A DNA stretch of 64,000 nucleotides from Clostridiales bacterium CHKCI006 (GCA_900018345.1 FCNA01000021.1:1-64000); one strand, 5' to 3'; positions 44,135 through 53,132 are shown, numbered from the stretch's first letter. The notes: generated by a model from the letters alone, not told the origin. Program-made: numbers and translations.

Positions 44135-45040
44135 TTAAAGCTGATAAGAAGCATCGAGTATCTGCAATTCTTTAAAGGTATCCACCTCGATAATATCCGT
44201 CGCTTCACAAGGACGAACATAAATCTGATAATGAGAACGACAGGCGTCTAAGGCCACCATATCCCAATACTTTTCTTTCCCGCCTGGGCTCAGAAAAACA
44301 TTTTCAATATCCTTTGTCATGCGCTGCCCATCTGCCTCGCTCCAATAAGAAATACCAACCATCTGATAACAGTCCAGGGCACCGACACAGACCTTTTCGA
44401 TCCGACGGCCTTTTGTCAAAAAGGACCAGTCATCTGAACGCTCCTTCTTGATTCCCAGATAATTCGTATGATATTCATATTTACGGATCAGCTGAGGATT
44501 GGAGAGCACCAGATCTGCTTCAAGCACATAGCTGGAAGCAAAAAGATCTCTGGCGTAGTAAGCACTCGATATATTATTGGATTCATTATACAGCGGATTG
44601 TCTAAAAAGCGCAGCATCGGATAACGGGGCAAAAGCAGGTCAAACTGCTCTTTCAAATACCCTCTCACAATATAGATTTCTTCAATGCCGGCTGCCACGA
44701 TCGCATCCAGCAAAGTTTCGATCATCGGTTTGCCGTGCACACGCACGAGCGGTTTAGGTGTATTTAAAGTCACCGGAACCAGCCGTGATCCAAATCCGGC
44801 CGCAAAAAAGATTGCACGTTTCACTCGATACGGCGCTAATACCGCATAACCGGCTTCACTCAGGATATAGGTGCGATCCGCATTTTCTACTATCCAATGC
44901 GCATCCAGCAGTTCGTGGATCACCCGGTTCACGGTTCCCACCGAAAGATCCAAAGTCTTCGCCAAGGCACGCTGGGCAATCTTTTCATCAGGATGACTTT
45001 CAATATATACCAGCACTTCAAACTGACTTTCCTTCAGCAT
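44135..45040 (-). CDS. Winged-helix/LicC-type cytidylyltransferase fusion
   Basis: The 301-residue protein joins an N-terminal MarR-like winged helix (about 1-70; LAKTLDLSVGTVNRVIHELL) to a nucleotidyltransferase of the phosphocholine cytidylyltransferase (LicC) type. The latter opens with FFAAGFGSRLVPVTLNTPKPLV (about 78-98), the CTP-binding motif, and has a LEADLVLSNP metal stretch near 178. LicC-like enzymes activate phosphocholine or aminoethylphosphonate (PntC) as CMP derivatives. Its ATG overlaps the permease stop in TAATG, so it belongs to the transporter operon. The DNA-binding domain suggests that it also regulates. Substrate inferred, not shown. Confidence 0.85.
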   Translation of the reverse strand: MLKESQFEVLVYIESHPDEKIAQRALAKTLDLSVGTVNRVIHELLDAHWIVENADRTYILSEAGYAVLAPYRVKRAIFFAAGFGSRLVPVTLNTPKPLVRVHGKPMIETLLDAIVAAGIEEIYIVRGYLKEQFDLLLPRYPMLRFLDNPLYNESNNISSAYYARDLFASSYVLEADLVLSNPQLIRKYEYHTNYLGIKKERSDDWSFLTKGRRIEKVCVGALDCYQMVGISYWSEADGQRMTKDIENVFLSPGGKEKYWDMVALDACRSHYQIYVRPCEATDIIEVDTFKELQILDASYQL

Positions 45041-46626
45041 TAATGATACTCCTTCGCAATCACATATTTCTTAATAAGATAGATCAGTACTTTCAAGATC
45101 ACATTGACCGCCAGGATCACGATCGAGATAAAGGCGGTGGCTTCAATCAACGACTGGGAATCAAATTGCGGAATCAGCAGTGCCAATGGCATGTTTTTAA
45201 AGCTCGCCAAAAAGCTGACCGCGGAAATCGTCATCATCGAATTGACAAACATATAGCTATACATCTCCACAATGGTATCCATGGTAGATGGTAAATAAAC
45301 GTCTTTGAGCATGCGCAGCTTCGAAATTCCCAAAGACTGCGCCACATCCTCAAAGTTCGCGTTGAACTGTGTCAGGGAATTATAAGCTAATAGATAAGGC
45401 GATGCAAAGAAATGGATCGTATTGACCACGATCAGAATGGCCAGCGTGCCATAGATCAGGCTTCCCTTGAAAAAGAGCACGTAGGATAAACCAAGGACGA
45501 TCCCCGGAATAGCCAGGGAAAGCATCGAGATCAGATGCAGGACCATGGTTGAGAAGGTACGCTTGCTGCGGGCTGTCATATAGGCTGTCAGATAGCTGAT
45601 ACAAGTCCCTAAAAGCGCCGTACACATCGCAATCGCTAAAGAGTTCAGCAGGTAATTATCCACGCCCAGCTGCATCGCCTCAATAATGTTATCCAGTGAA
45701 AAGCTCAGATCGTTCGGATATTGTTTGACGACCGAGAGGAACATGAAGGTCAAGATCGGCAGGCAGACGCAACTGACCACTAAGATACAAACAATATAGC
45801 AAAGGGTATCTCTTTTTTTATTGACAGACACCTGATAAGGTTTGACAACCGTCGAATTGGATACCGTGGTATTGTTTTTGAGATCCAGTATAAAGGCAAT
45901 GAAGGCCGGCAGTAAAAGGACCACCCCAATGACTGCCCCTTTAGAATAGTTAAGCAGACCGACCACTTCACGATACATATAGACCGGCAGCGTCGTTACC
46001 TTTCCGCCGACAACCAGCGGTACCCCATAATCAGTAAAGATCATCGTAAAGACCGCAAAGACCACTGAAACAAGCGGACGCTTCAAATTAGAAAGCGTGA
46101 TTTGCGTAAATTGCTGCCATTTGGACAGTCCCAACACTTCTGCGGATTCATAAATCGTATAATCTTCATATTTAAAGATATCAGTCAGCATCAAAAAAGC
46201 AACCGGGAAAGAATAGAGCACAGAGCCAAGAATGATCCCGACTGCACCATAGATATGTAGGTTGATCCCGGTCCAGTTCGTGAATAATCCATTGTCCCCA
46301 AACAGCAGGACCAGCCCCATCCCATGGGAGATAGAAGGAATCAACATCGGTAGTGTAAAAAGTAATGAAAACATCGCTTTATAACGAATATGACTGCGAT
46401 TGATCATCCAGGCCAGCACGAAAGCTAGCAGAACGGAGATCAGCGTCGATGCCAGCGTGAGACTAACCGAATTGATCAGCATGGTACTAAAGCCATCGTT
46501 CGCCACGACTTTTTGCATGTCTTCGAACGTCATATGCGTAAATAAGCTCAATAAAGGAAGTAAAACAGAAACGACCAGGAAACAGAGAACCAGCACTTTC
46601 AGGGCTGAATAAGATCTATTCTTCAT
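45040..46626 (-). CDS. Fused two-domain ABC permease (Fe3+/AEP type)
   Basis: The 528-residue protein has two permease halves, each with about six transmembrane helices and an EAA-like loop (SAEVLGLSKWQQFTQITLSNL and AQSLGISKLRMLKDVYLPS). Single-chain permeases of this kind occur in iron(III)-type and putative 2-aminoethylphosphonate importers. The start overlaps the ATPase gene by 11 bases. The neighbouring cytidylyltransferase favours a phosphonate or choline-phosphate-like substrate. Confidence 0.88.
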   Translation of the reverse strand: MKNRSYSALKVLVLCFLVVSVLLPLLSLFTHMTFEDMQKVVANDGFSTMLINSVSLTLASTLISVLLAFVLAWMINRSHIRYKAMFSLLFTLPMLIPSISHGMGLVLLFGDNGLFTNWTGINLHIYGAVGIILGSVLYSFPVAFLMLTDIFKYEDYTIYESAEVLGLSKWQQFTQITLSNLKRPLVSVVFAVFTMIFTDYGVPLVVGGKVTTLPVYMYREVVGLLNYSKGAVIGVVLLLPAFIAFILDLKNNTTVSNSTVVKPYQVSVNKKRDTLCYIVCILVVSCVCLPILTFMFLSVVKQYPNDLSFSLDNIIEAMQLGVDNYLLNSLAIAMCTALLGTCISYLTAYMTARSKRTFSTMVLHLISMLSLAIPGIVLGLSYVLFFKGSLIYGTLAILIVVNTIHFFASPYLLAYNSLTQFNANFEDVAQSLGISKLRMLKDVYLPSTMDTIVEMYSYMFVNSMMTISAVSFLASFKNMPLALLIPQFDSQSLIEATAFISIVILAVNVILKVLIYLIKKYVIAKEYH

Positions 46627-47395
46627 AAGCTCTCCCTGTGCACTTACATAAAGAGGCGTATTTCTGATTCAGATGATCGACCACAAACTCCTGGATATAC
46701 TGATTGGCCGGATGCTGGTAAATTTCTGTCGGTACATCGATCTGTTCGATCGTGCCTTCGCTCATGACCATGATCCGATCAGAAAGGAAGAAGGCCTCTT
46801 CCTGATCATGGGTAATATAAATCATGGTTGCTTTGAACTTTCGCTGAATTTCTTTTAATTCCTTTTTCATGATTTCTCGATTGGTCACATCCAAAGCCGA
46901 GATAGGCTCATCGAGCAGGATGACTTTTGGATTCAAGGCCAAGGTACGTGCAATCGCCACGCGCTGCTGCTGTCCGCCTGACAGTTGGGAAGGCTTTTTA
47001 TTCAGCTGATCTTCCATACCAATCTGGACCAGGGTCTTGCGTGCGATCTCACGCGCCGTCTTCGCTGTTTCTTTTTTGATCTTTAAAGCATACTCGACAT
47101 TCTCTAAGACTGTCATATTCGGAAAGAGGGCATAGTTCTGAAAGACGATTCCCATCTCACGCTGACTGGATGGCATTTTGGAGATCTCGCGTCCATCCAA
47201 ATAGATCTCTCCGCTGTTTTGATGATCCAGCCCGATCAAAATACGCAGCAGCGTTGTTTTCCCGCATCCGGAAGGGCCTAATACAGATAAAAACTCCCCT
47301 TCATAGACATCAAAAGAAATATGATCCAGAATTGTTTTGCCATCCATTTGTTTAAATAATTCTTTGACTTCCACTTTTTTATTTAGTACTTCCAT
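46616..47395 (-). CDS. ABC transporter ATPase (Fe3+/AEP/PotA type)
   Basis: The 259-residue ATPase shows Walker A GPSGCGKTT (about 41-49), the LSGGQQQRVAIARTL signature and Walker B VILLDEPISALD. It has a short C-terminus without a TOBE domain. It overlaps the binding-protein gene (13 bases) and the permease gene (11 bases), so all four genes are coupled. Confidence 0.92.
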   Translation of the reverse strand: MEVLNKKVEVKELFKQMDGKTILDHISFDVYEGEFLSVLGPSGCGKTTLLRILIGLDHQNSGEIYLDGREISKMPSSQREMGIVFQNYALFPNMTVLENVEYALKIKKETAKTAREIARKTLVQIGMEDQLNKKPSQLSGGQQQRVAIARTLALNPKVILLDEPISALDVTNREIMKKELKEIQRKFKATMIYITHDQEEAFFLSDRIMVMSEGTIEQIDVPTEIYQHPANQYIQEFVVDHLNQKYASLCKCTGRAYEE

Positions 47396-48357
47396 AACTC
47401 AAGCAACCTTTCTTTTTCTTGAATATCCCCAACGCCGGTCATATCTGCATAAGTAATGTTCTGCGGATAATTAGGAATCGTATTCTCTTGACCAACTAAG
47501 ACCGTCTCCGGGCTAAAATGTTCTTTATCATAAACCACATACTCGTTCGCAATGTATTCAAAGACCCGTACGACATCTGGATTCTTCTCACGTCCTTTGA
47601 TCATCGCAATCGAATCGAGGGAGTAAGGGGATCCAAACTCCGGAGTAATGATGGTAAAATCATGACCATTATTGATCTCATCGACCGCCTGAAAAGTAAG
47701 GGCAAAACCAATCGCCACCTCACCCTGAATCAACAGCTTGATAGGGCCTGAACCAGACTCCGTAAACTGTTTGATATTCGCATATAACTGGTCAAAATAA
47801 TCTAGCGTCTTTTCTTCTCCCCAGACATTCACTAGCCCTTTGTAGAAGAAATAACCTGTTCCACTGGATTTAGGATCGGGCATCGCGATCAGCCCCTTAT
47901 ACATTGGATCGAGCAGGTCCTCATAAGTCTGCGGCATCGGTAAATTGTATTTTGCCAGCACTTCGTTATTCACAACGATGGACCCTGCCTGACGTTCCAA
48001 TATCAGATATTTCGGATCCATGTTTTTAAAATCAGGCATATAATCCAGATGACTGTACGCAGACACATCCGCAAAGTTATCCTTGATCATTTCCACATAG
48101 GCATTATCCAATCCAACCACGATATCTGCGTCCGTTCCTGTCTTCTCAGCATCGATCTTAGACGCCACCTTGGCTGTTGAAACATACATGACGCGCACAT
48201 TCAAATCGGGAAATTCCTCGTTGAGCTGTGCCTGCAGTGCATTGGCACGGAACTGCTCCAGACAGGAATAAATAATAATGGTATTTTTCTCACCCATACT
48301 TGCCATCGCTGTCACGACAAAAGTTAACGCCAGCAAAGCCACCAATATCTTCTTCAT
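47383..48357 (-). CDS. Extracellular solute-binding protein (Fe3+/AEP type)
   Basis: The 324-residue protein has an N-terminal hydrophobic signal (about 1-22) and a type 2 periplasmic-binding fold (IIIYSCLEQFRANALQ, GTDADIVVGLDN, DPKSSGTGYFFYKG) like iron(III) and putative 2-aminoethylphosphonate binding proteins. No lipobox cysteine follows the signal, unlike most Gram-positive binding proteins, so it may be held by an uncleaved signal or be released. The ATG at 48357 follows GCGAGGTG. It is the first gene of the operon. Confidence 0.87.
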   Translation of the reverse strand: MKKILVALLALTFVVTAMASMGEKNTIIIYSCLEQFRANALQAQLNEEFPDLNVRVMYVSTAKVASKIDAEKTGTDADIVVGLDNAYVEMIKDNFADVSAYSHLDYMPDFKNMDPKYLILERQAGSIVVNNEVLAKYNLPMPQTYEDLLDPMYKGLIAMPDPKSSGTGYFFYKGLVNVWGEEKTLDYFDQLYANIKQFTESGSGPIKLLIQGEVAIGFALTFQAVDEINNGHDFTIITPEFGSPYSLDSIAMIKGREKNPDVVRVFEYIANEYVVYDKEHFSPETVLVGQENTIPNYPQNITYADMTGVGDIQEKERLLELWKY

Positions 48358-48379
48358 ATTCACACCTCGCAATAACCCT

Positions 48380-48407
48380 ATGATACCACAGCTCTTTTAC
48401 AATTCAA
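48380..48407 (-). promoter_or_regulatory. Promoter of the binding-protein operon
   Basis: On the minus strand TTGAAT, 16 bases and TATCAT lie about 22 bases before the start codon. Confidence 0.6.
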
Positions 48408-48409
48408 CA

Positions 48410-48640
48410 TTTTAGTTCATTTTTTTAACATATTTTTAAAATTTGAACATCTAAGCCTCGAAAAAGTGCCTTTTTTAGCTTTCAAAACCATTGATTGAAT
48501 CATCAAAATGAACGTTTTTTTAAATTTAGATCAAGAAAGTGTGGTAAAAGCTTGCGCGTGCAGATGATTGGATCTCACACAAGCGCTGCTTCACGATATC
48601 CCCTTTGACTTGGTCAGACCAGATGATACTTTTGAGCTAA
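48410..48640. other. AT-rich intergenic stretch without recognised gene
   Basis: The region between the operon promoter and the hairpin at 48643 has no ORF with a ribosome site or family motif. Short inverted repeats are present, but none of terminator quality. Confidence 0.5.
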
Positions 48641-48642
48641 AG

Positions 48643-48670
48643 AAAAAATCTTGAACGCGTCAAGATTTTA
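48643..48670 (-). terminator. Terminator downstream of the acetyltransferase gene
   Basis: AAAATCTTGA-ACGCG-TCAAGATTTT is a perfect 10-pair hairpin; on the minus strand six T residues follow. It lies about 70 bases after the stop at 48738. Confidence 0.8.
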
Positions 48671-48737
48671 AACACTGCAAGTCCATGCATCCCGTTTTGC
48701 GACGAACCCTTAAATACAGCCTTTTTGGATGAGGGCA

Positions 48738-49313
48738 CTATACATTTTCTTCTATGAAATGATTCTCATACATCTCCCAGTATTTTTTATAGACAAAGTG
48801 ATCCCCTTCATTAAAATTGTGCTGATACATTCTAAATTGAACCAGGATATTTTTAGGCTGCCATTGTTCTTCATAAGTATATTGATAGGACATGCCGATG
48901 GATTTCATCACATAGCCGCTATGCGGATTACGCACATCATGCGTAGCGGTGATGTAACGAAGGCCCTCTTTTTTGAGTTGGGCAAGCACGGCACGACAGG
49001 CTTCACTCACGATTCCCTGACGCCAATAGGCTTCTAATAGACCATAACCAAAGTCATGACTCTCATTCATGGAAACATTCACATAACCAATCGGAATGTT
49101 ATCTTCTTTTAAGCATATTGCATAGCGATAGTCCTTTGAATGCGCATATCTTTTTTCATAAAACTGTTTGGCTTCCTCTTTTGTTTGAACGGGATACCAG
49201 GGTAAGAACTGATTGACCTTTTTATCGCTGTAGATTCGAAAAAAGGCATCCAGATCATTTTCGTTAAAAGGGCGTAAGATCAAACGCTCTGTTTCTAATG
49301 TTACAATATTCAT
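48738..49313 (-). CDS. GNAT-family N-acetyltransferase (RimJ/RimL-like)
   Basis: The 191-residue protein begins MNIVTLETERLILRPFNENDLDAFFR, the typical start of RimJ/RimL enzymes, and contains DFGYGLLEAYWRQGIVSEACRAV as acetyl-CoA site. Its substrate is unknown. The gene is a single unit inside the accessory block. The ATG follows AAAGGAAAAG. Confidence 0.88.
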   Translation of the reverse strand: MNIVTLETERLILRPFNENDLDAFFRIYSDKKVNQFLPWYPVQTKEEAKQFYEKRYAHSKDYRYAICLKEDNIPIGYVNVSMNESHDFGYGLLEAYWRQGIVSEACRAVLAQLKKEGLRYITATHDVRNPHSGYVMKSIGMSYQYTYEEQWQPKNILVQFRMYQHNFNEGDHFVYKKYWEMYENHFIEENV

Positions 49314-49351
49314 TATGCTTTTCCTTTCTTTTTAGGGATGAAATTGTGTGC

Positions 49352-49780
49352 TTACAAGGCATAGGTGACCCCGCCATGTTGTGTATTCTTAGACATAAAC
49401 GTGACTTTATCCACAAGATTCCTCAGCCGCTTTCCGATCAAAATACTGTTCCCGGCAGCCAGCTGCATTTCCTCATCATTATTGCTGTCACCAAACGCAT
49501 AGTCATTTTGATGATCGATATTGAAATACTGCAATCAAAAAGTCATAGCTTTGCCTTTAGAATAGCCTTTCAGAACGACTTCGGTCTCATCCTCATTTCA
49601 CTTGATACAATCAAAATACTTCTCCATTTCGCTTTCAAAATGAACTCTTGCATCCTCATCAGGATAATGCACGGACAGCTTGATAAAGTGGAAGGTCGGA
49701 TCCTGCGTATCCCGGAATGCCAGTCCTCTTTTGACAATACTCTCAATCTGACCTTTATCCATTATGTGGAATTCCACATA
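49352..49780 (-). pseudogene. Cof-type HAD hydrolase, C-terminal remnant
   Basis: On the minus strand the frame shows the last third of a Cof/HAD hydrolase: LKGYSKGKAM, then YAFGDSNNDEEMQLAAG and a closing TQHGGVTYAL. Two in-frame TGA codons interrupt it, after CIK and after KAMTF, and the 5' two thirds are missing where IS21 sequence begins. It cannot make a working enzyme. Confidence 0.82.
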
Positions 49781-49781
49781 A
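49762..49781. repeat. 20-base perfect palindrome at the HAD/IS21 junction
   Basis: TTATGTGGAATTCCACATAA is a perfect palindrome located exactly where HAD homology ends and IstA homology begins. Confidence 0.7.
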
Positions 49782-50581
49782 AAAGTAAGGCGGCGGTAGA
49801 AGGGACAGTATATTATTCAACGATCGCTATTGTTGGTAAACTTAGAAACAGAAAATTCTTTTCTTTTGATGAATTAAATAGTGCGATAAGAAAAGAACTC
49901 GAAAAGCTTAATTCTACTCCCTTTCAGAAAAGGGAAGGATCAAGAAAATCGGTTTATCTGGAAGAAGAACTGCCTTTCATGCAAAAACTTCCATTGATCC
50001 CTTTTGAACTCAGTGAGTGGAAAAAAGCGAAAGTGCAGTTGAACTATCACATCTCTGTAGCGAAAATGAATTACTCAGTCCCATATGAATATGTTGGAAA
50101 ATATGTTGATGTAAAACTGACGAACAGTAGTGTCACTGTTTTCTATAAGTCGAATCAGATTTGCTCCCATAAGCGGTTATATGGCCGTGTGAATCAGTAT
50201 TCCACTGAGGAAAGTCATATGCCAGAGAATCATCAATTATTCCAATGAAATAAAAATAGATTCATTGATTGGTCCATCAAAATTGGCCCATATACAAATG
50301 CTGTCATAGCGAAGATGTTTGATCGCTATAGGTTTGAGGAGCAGGCATACAGCGGGTGTATGTCCCTGTTACAATTATCTGGTAAATATGGAAAAGCCAG
50401 ACTGGAGAATGCTTGTGAGTTGTCGCTACAACACATTGCTTCACCTGGCTATAAAAATATTAGAATGATTCTTGAATCAAATCAAGATATCAAAGAAAAT
50501 AAGGTAAATGATGACCAATGCTCAGATGTGCAGGCATTCGTTCGTGGTGCTGATTATTATGGAGGAAAGAATAATGAATAA
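49780..50581 (+). pseudogene. istA: istA transposase remnant
   Basis: The frame preserves the C-terminal part of IstA (KAAVEG, LRNRKFFSFDELN, PFQKREGSR, NYHISV, YSVPYEYV and RLYGRVNQYSTEESHMPEN). The N-terminal DNA-binding and DDE portions are missing. A TGA at 50246 replaces the tryptophan usually found here, and the same frame then continues to 50581. Both truncation and nonsense make it non-functional. Confidence 0.87.
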
Positions 50582-51320
50582 CTCAGAGATTGTGGACAAA
50601 TTAAAACAGATGAAACTGTCAGTTATGGCTTCTCAGTTTGAACTTCAGGAGAGCGATCCAGCCTTCGCTCAACTCTCCTTTTCTGAAAGACTGGGTCTAC
50701 TGGTGGATAGGGAGTATGAAAGTAGACTGAATAATACCATTGCCAAGATGATCAAGCGTGCTCACTTTGCTTACTCGTCTGCTTGTATAGAGAACATTAA
50801 CTATGACCCGGAAAGACGTTTAGATCGCTCTTATATTGAAGAATTAGCTACAAATCGTTATATTGATAAAGGATTAAATATCATCCTTGTAGGTGCCTCT
50901 GGGAGCGGGAAAACATGGTTATCAAATGCGTTTGGCGTGAATGCCTGCAGGAGTAGATATAAGACTTTGTATATTAGACTCCCTGAATTGTTTTCTAAAA
51001 TTGAAGAAATGCGAATTCAGGGAAAATATCATGATTATATGAATCAGCTTAAGAAATTTGATCTACTGATCCTTGATGAATATCTTTTGAAACCAACCAA
51101 CGATTCCGAAAGATCAGATCTTCTGGAAGTGATTGAAATGAGATGTGACCATAAATCGATCATATTTTGTAGTCAGTATACATATGATGGCTGGCATAGA
51201 TTGCTTAATGGTGGGCCGATTGCGGATGCAATTCTTGACAGAATCGTTAACAGCTCTTATCTAATTACTTTAAATGGAAAATCATTAAGAGAGGTTTATT
51301 CTAAAATAAAACAGCAATAA
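50574..51320 (+). CDS. istB: IS21 helper ATPase
   Basis: The 248-residue AAA+ protein begins MNNSEIVDKLKQMKLSVMASQ and has Walker A GASGSGKTWLSNAFG (about 108-122) and Walker B LLILDEYLL. IstB loads IstA onto target DNA. The ATG at 50574 follows TGGAGG and overlaps the istA stop by eight bases. It looks intact although its partner is broken. Confidence 0.9.
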   Translation: MNNSEIVDKLKQMKLSVMASQFELQESDPAFAQLSFSERLGLLVDREYESRLNNTIAKMIKRAHFAYSSACIENINYDPERRLDRSYIEELATNRYIDKGLNIILVGASGSGKTWLSNAFGVNACRSRYKTLYIRLPELFSKIEEMRIQGKYHDYMNQLKKFDLLILDEYLLKPTNDSERSDLLEVIEMRCDHKSIIFCSQYTYDGWHRLLNGGPIADAILDRIVNSSYLITLNGKSLREVYSKIKQQ

Positions 51321-51349
51321 GTAACATGACATATATGGGGTTCACTTCT

Positions 51350-51477
51350 GTGGTGAGCCTCATTATTTGGGTGGCCCTGAACCACGTATTCTGTTATGAA
51401 AAAAAGTGGCCCTGGAAAACGTATTGGGTGGTCCTCTCCAGCGTATCGTGTGGTCACCTCCGGGCGGAATACTCAGC
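51350..51477 (+). repeat. IS21 right-end repeats
   Basis: GTGGCCCTGAACCACGTATT, GTGGCCCTGGAAAACGTATT and GTGGTCCTCTCCAGCGTATC start at 51371, 51406 and 51428, each with CGTAT 14 bases after GTGG. GTGGTGAGCC (51350) and GTGGTCACCTCCGGG (51450) are weaker flanking copies. IS21 elements carry such multiple transposase-binding repeats at their ends. Confidence 0.75.
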
Positions 51478-51488
51478 TAATTCCTTTG

Positions 51489-51701
51489 TCAGCAGCTCAA
51501 AATTGGGCAGGAAATAATCTTGATGACACCTACTGGAAGCAGGGCATTAAAGTGTTCGTTTAACATCTGATCATTCAAATTTCTGACTTCGTCATCAGTC
51601 GATCCTGCTTCATTAATCTGCTTGATGATCTTATTGACCGTGTTACGTGTATATCCGGTCTTCTCTGCAACACCTCTATTGCTCACCCCTTTACTTTTCA
51701 T
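51489..51701 (-). pseudogene. IstA-like N-terminal fragment, inverted
   Basis: A 70-codon minus-strand frame begins MKSKGVSNRGVAEKTGYTRNTVN, a helix-turn-helix like the N-terminus of IS21-type transposases, then loses similarity. It lies opposite to the other istA/istB genes, so it comes from another copy or from a rearrangement. The rest of 51702-52035 is AT-rich with no gene I can support. Confidence 0.45.
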
Positions 51702-52040
51702 TCGGCTATCTCTCTTATCTTCTGCATATCAAAGCACCTCTTTTTAGGGCAACAGCTAAACGAGAAAAGTGCTGTCGCTTACTCACATTTTACCTAAAAG
51801 ATGGCAGCACAATAAAGAGCGATATAGGTGGCTTAAAGCAGCCGCCGTTTCAACAAAAGCAGAAAAATGGTTATCTACACATGAACAGTTAAAACTGTTA
51901 TTAGAAAACACCTATGACTGTATAGACTGCGTCATCTTTTCAATTTTATACTGGTATGAGAAAAGGAGAACTCTTTGCTTTCAAAAAGACATAGATTTAA
52001 ATTAAGGTATTATCAATACCAACAAATCATATCAAAAAGA

Positions 52041-52066
52041 AAAAACCTTGACCAAGTCAAGGTTTT
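52041..52066 (-). terminator. Terminator after rpsR
   Basis: On the minus strand AAAACCTTGA-CTTGG-TCAAGGTTTT is followed by more T residues, about ten bases after the rpsR stop. Confidence 0.92.
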
Positions 52067-52075
52067 AAGTATTCA

Positions 52076-52306
52076 TTAGTCACCAACGTATGGTAATAAA
52101 GCCATCTGTCTAGCGCGTTTGATCGCTGTTGCTAATTCTCTCTGGTATTTTGCAGAAGTACCAGTTACACGTCTAGGGATGATCTTTCCGTTAGCGGAAA
52201 TAAATCTTCTTAATAATTCAACATCTTTGTAGTCGATGTATGTGATTTTGTTTTTAGTAAAATAACATACTTTTCTTCTACCTGTTCTCTGTTTTCTGTA
52301 TGCCAT
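52076..52306 (-). CDS. rpsR: 30S ribosomal protein S18
   Basis: The 76-residue protein contains the S18 core [24 protein letters not shown] and a C-terminal [10 protein letters not shown]. It closes the rpsF-ssb-rpsR operon and ends at a strong terminator, so the operon does not read on into yybS. Confidence 0.96.
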   Translation of the reverse strand: MAYRKQRTGRRKVCYFTKNKITYIDYKDVELLRRFISANGKIIPRRVTGTSAKYQRELATAIKRARQMALLPYVGD

Positions 52307-52324
52307 GGTTACAACATCCTTTCT

Positions 52325-52804
52325 TTAGAATTGAATATCATCATCCATGATATCATAAGTATCCATCGAATTATCGAAGTCCTTTTGCATATCATTATTT
52401 CTCACATCATAGAATGATGAATCATCGAACTGATTGCTGGTTTGCGGCATCTGATCCATCATCGTATTACGCTGACTGGACATTGCTCTTGTTTCAAGGA
52501 ACTGCACACTATCGCAAATCACTTCGATCACACTTACTCTGCGCCCGTCCTGGTTCTGATAGCTTCTGGACTGTAACCGTCCATCCACTCCAACCAATGA
52601 GCCTTTTGAACAATATTTTGCCGTATTTTCAGCGGCTTTATTCCATACAACACATGGAATAAAATCGGCCTGGCGTTCGCCATTCTGGCTCGAGAAATTA
52701 CGATTCATCGCTAAAGTGAAGCTCGCTACCGGTGTCCCGTTTGCGGTTCTTCTCAGTTCTGGATCGCGGGTCATTCTGCCAACTAAAACTACTCTGTTCA
52801 ACAT
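52325..52804 (-). CDS. ssb: Single-stranded DNA-binding protein
   Basis: The 159-residue protein has an OB-fold ([34 protein letters not shown]) and an acidic tail ending DDDIQF, close to the DDDIPF partner-binding tip of SSB. It lies between rpsF and rpsR as in other Firmicutes. The start follows AAGGAGG. Confidence 0.95.
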   Translation of the reverse strand: MLNRVVLVGRMTRDPELRRTANGTPVASFTLAMNRNFSSQNGERQADFIPCVVWNKAAENTAKYCSKGSLVGVDGRLQSRSYQNQDGRRVSVIEVICDSVQFLETRAMSSQRNTMMDQMPQTSNQFDDSSFYDVRNNDMQKDFDNSMDTYDIMDDDIQF

Positions 52805-52823
52805 GTTACCATCCTCCTTGATC

Positions 52824-53105
52824 TTAGCGGCGGATAGTCATCTGACGTAATACATTAGCGTTGATTCTCGCAATACGGTCAAACTCGATGACTGCAGCAG
52901 CAGGAGCCGTTACATCTAAAATCGTGTAATAACCTTTTTTGAAATCCTGAATTTCATAAGCGAATTCGCGTAAACCCCATTCGTTCACGTTGTCCACTGT
53001 TCCACCACCGTTAGTGATTACACCTTTTAAAGTTTCTAACAGTTTCGCACGTGCGTCATCTTCTACATTAGGTTTTACGATAAACATGATTTCATATTTG
53101 TTCAT
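52824..53105 (-). CDS. rpsF: 30S ribosomal protein S6
   Basis: The 93-residue protein begins [17 protein letters not shown] and has the S6 stretches [19 protein letters not shown] and ending VLRQMTIRR. First gene of rpsF-ssb-rpsR; preceded by GGGAGGTGC. Confidence 0.96.
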   Translation of the reverse strand: MNKYEIMFIVKPNVEDDARAKLLETLKGVITNGGGTVDNVNEWGLREFAYEIQDFKKGYYTILDVTAPAAAVIEFDRIARINANVLRQMTIRR

Positions 53106-53132
53106 CTTCTTGCACCTCCCTATGGTCTAATG

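Larger units (their letters stand above)
49780..51477 (+). mobile_element. Decayed IS21-family element (5'-truncated)
   Basis: The element holds the C-terminal part of istA, an intact-looking istB and a right end with repeated GTGG...CGTAT units, ending near CA at 51477. The left end and most of istA are missing. It is probably immobile on its own. Confidence 0.8.

Noticed and set aside
51769-52005. 78-codon ORF before the rpsR terminator
   Set aside because: No family motif and no ribosome site, in an AT-rich decayed region.
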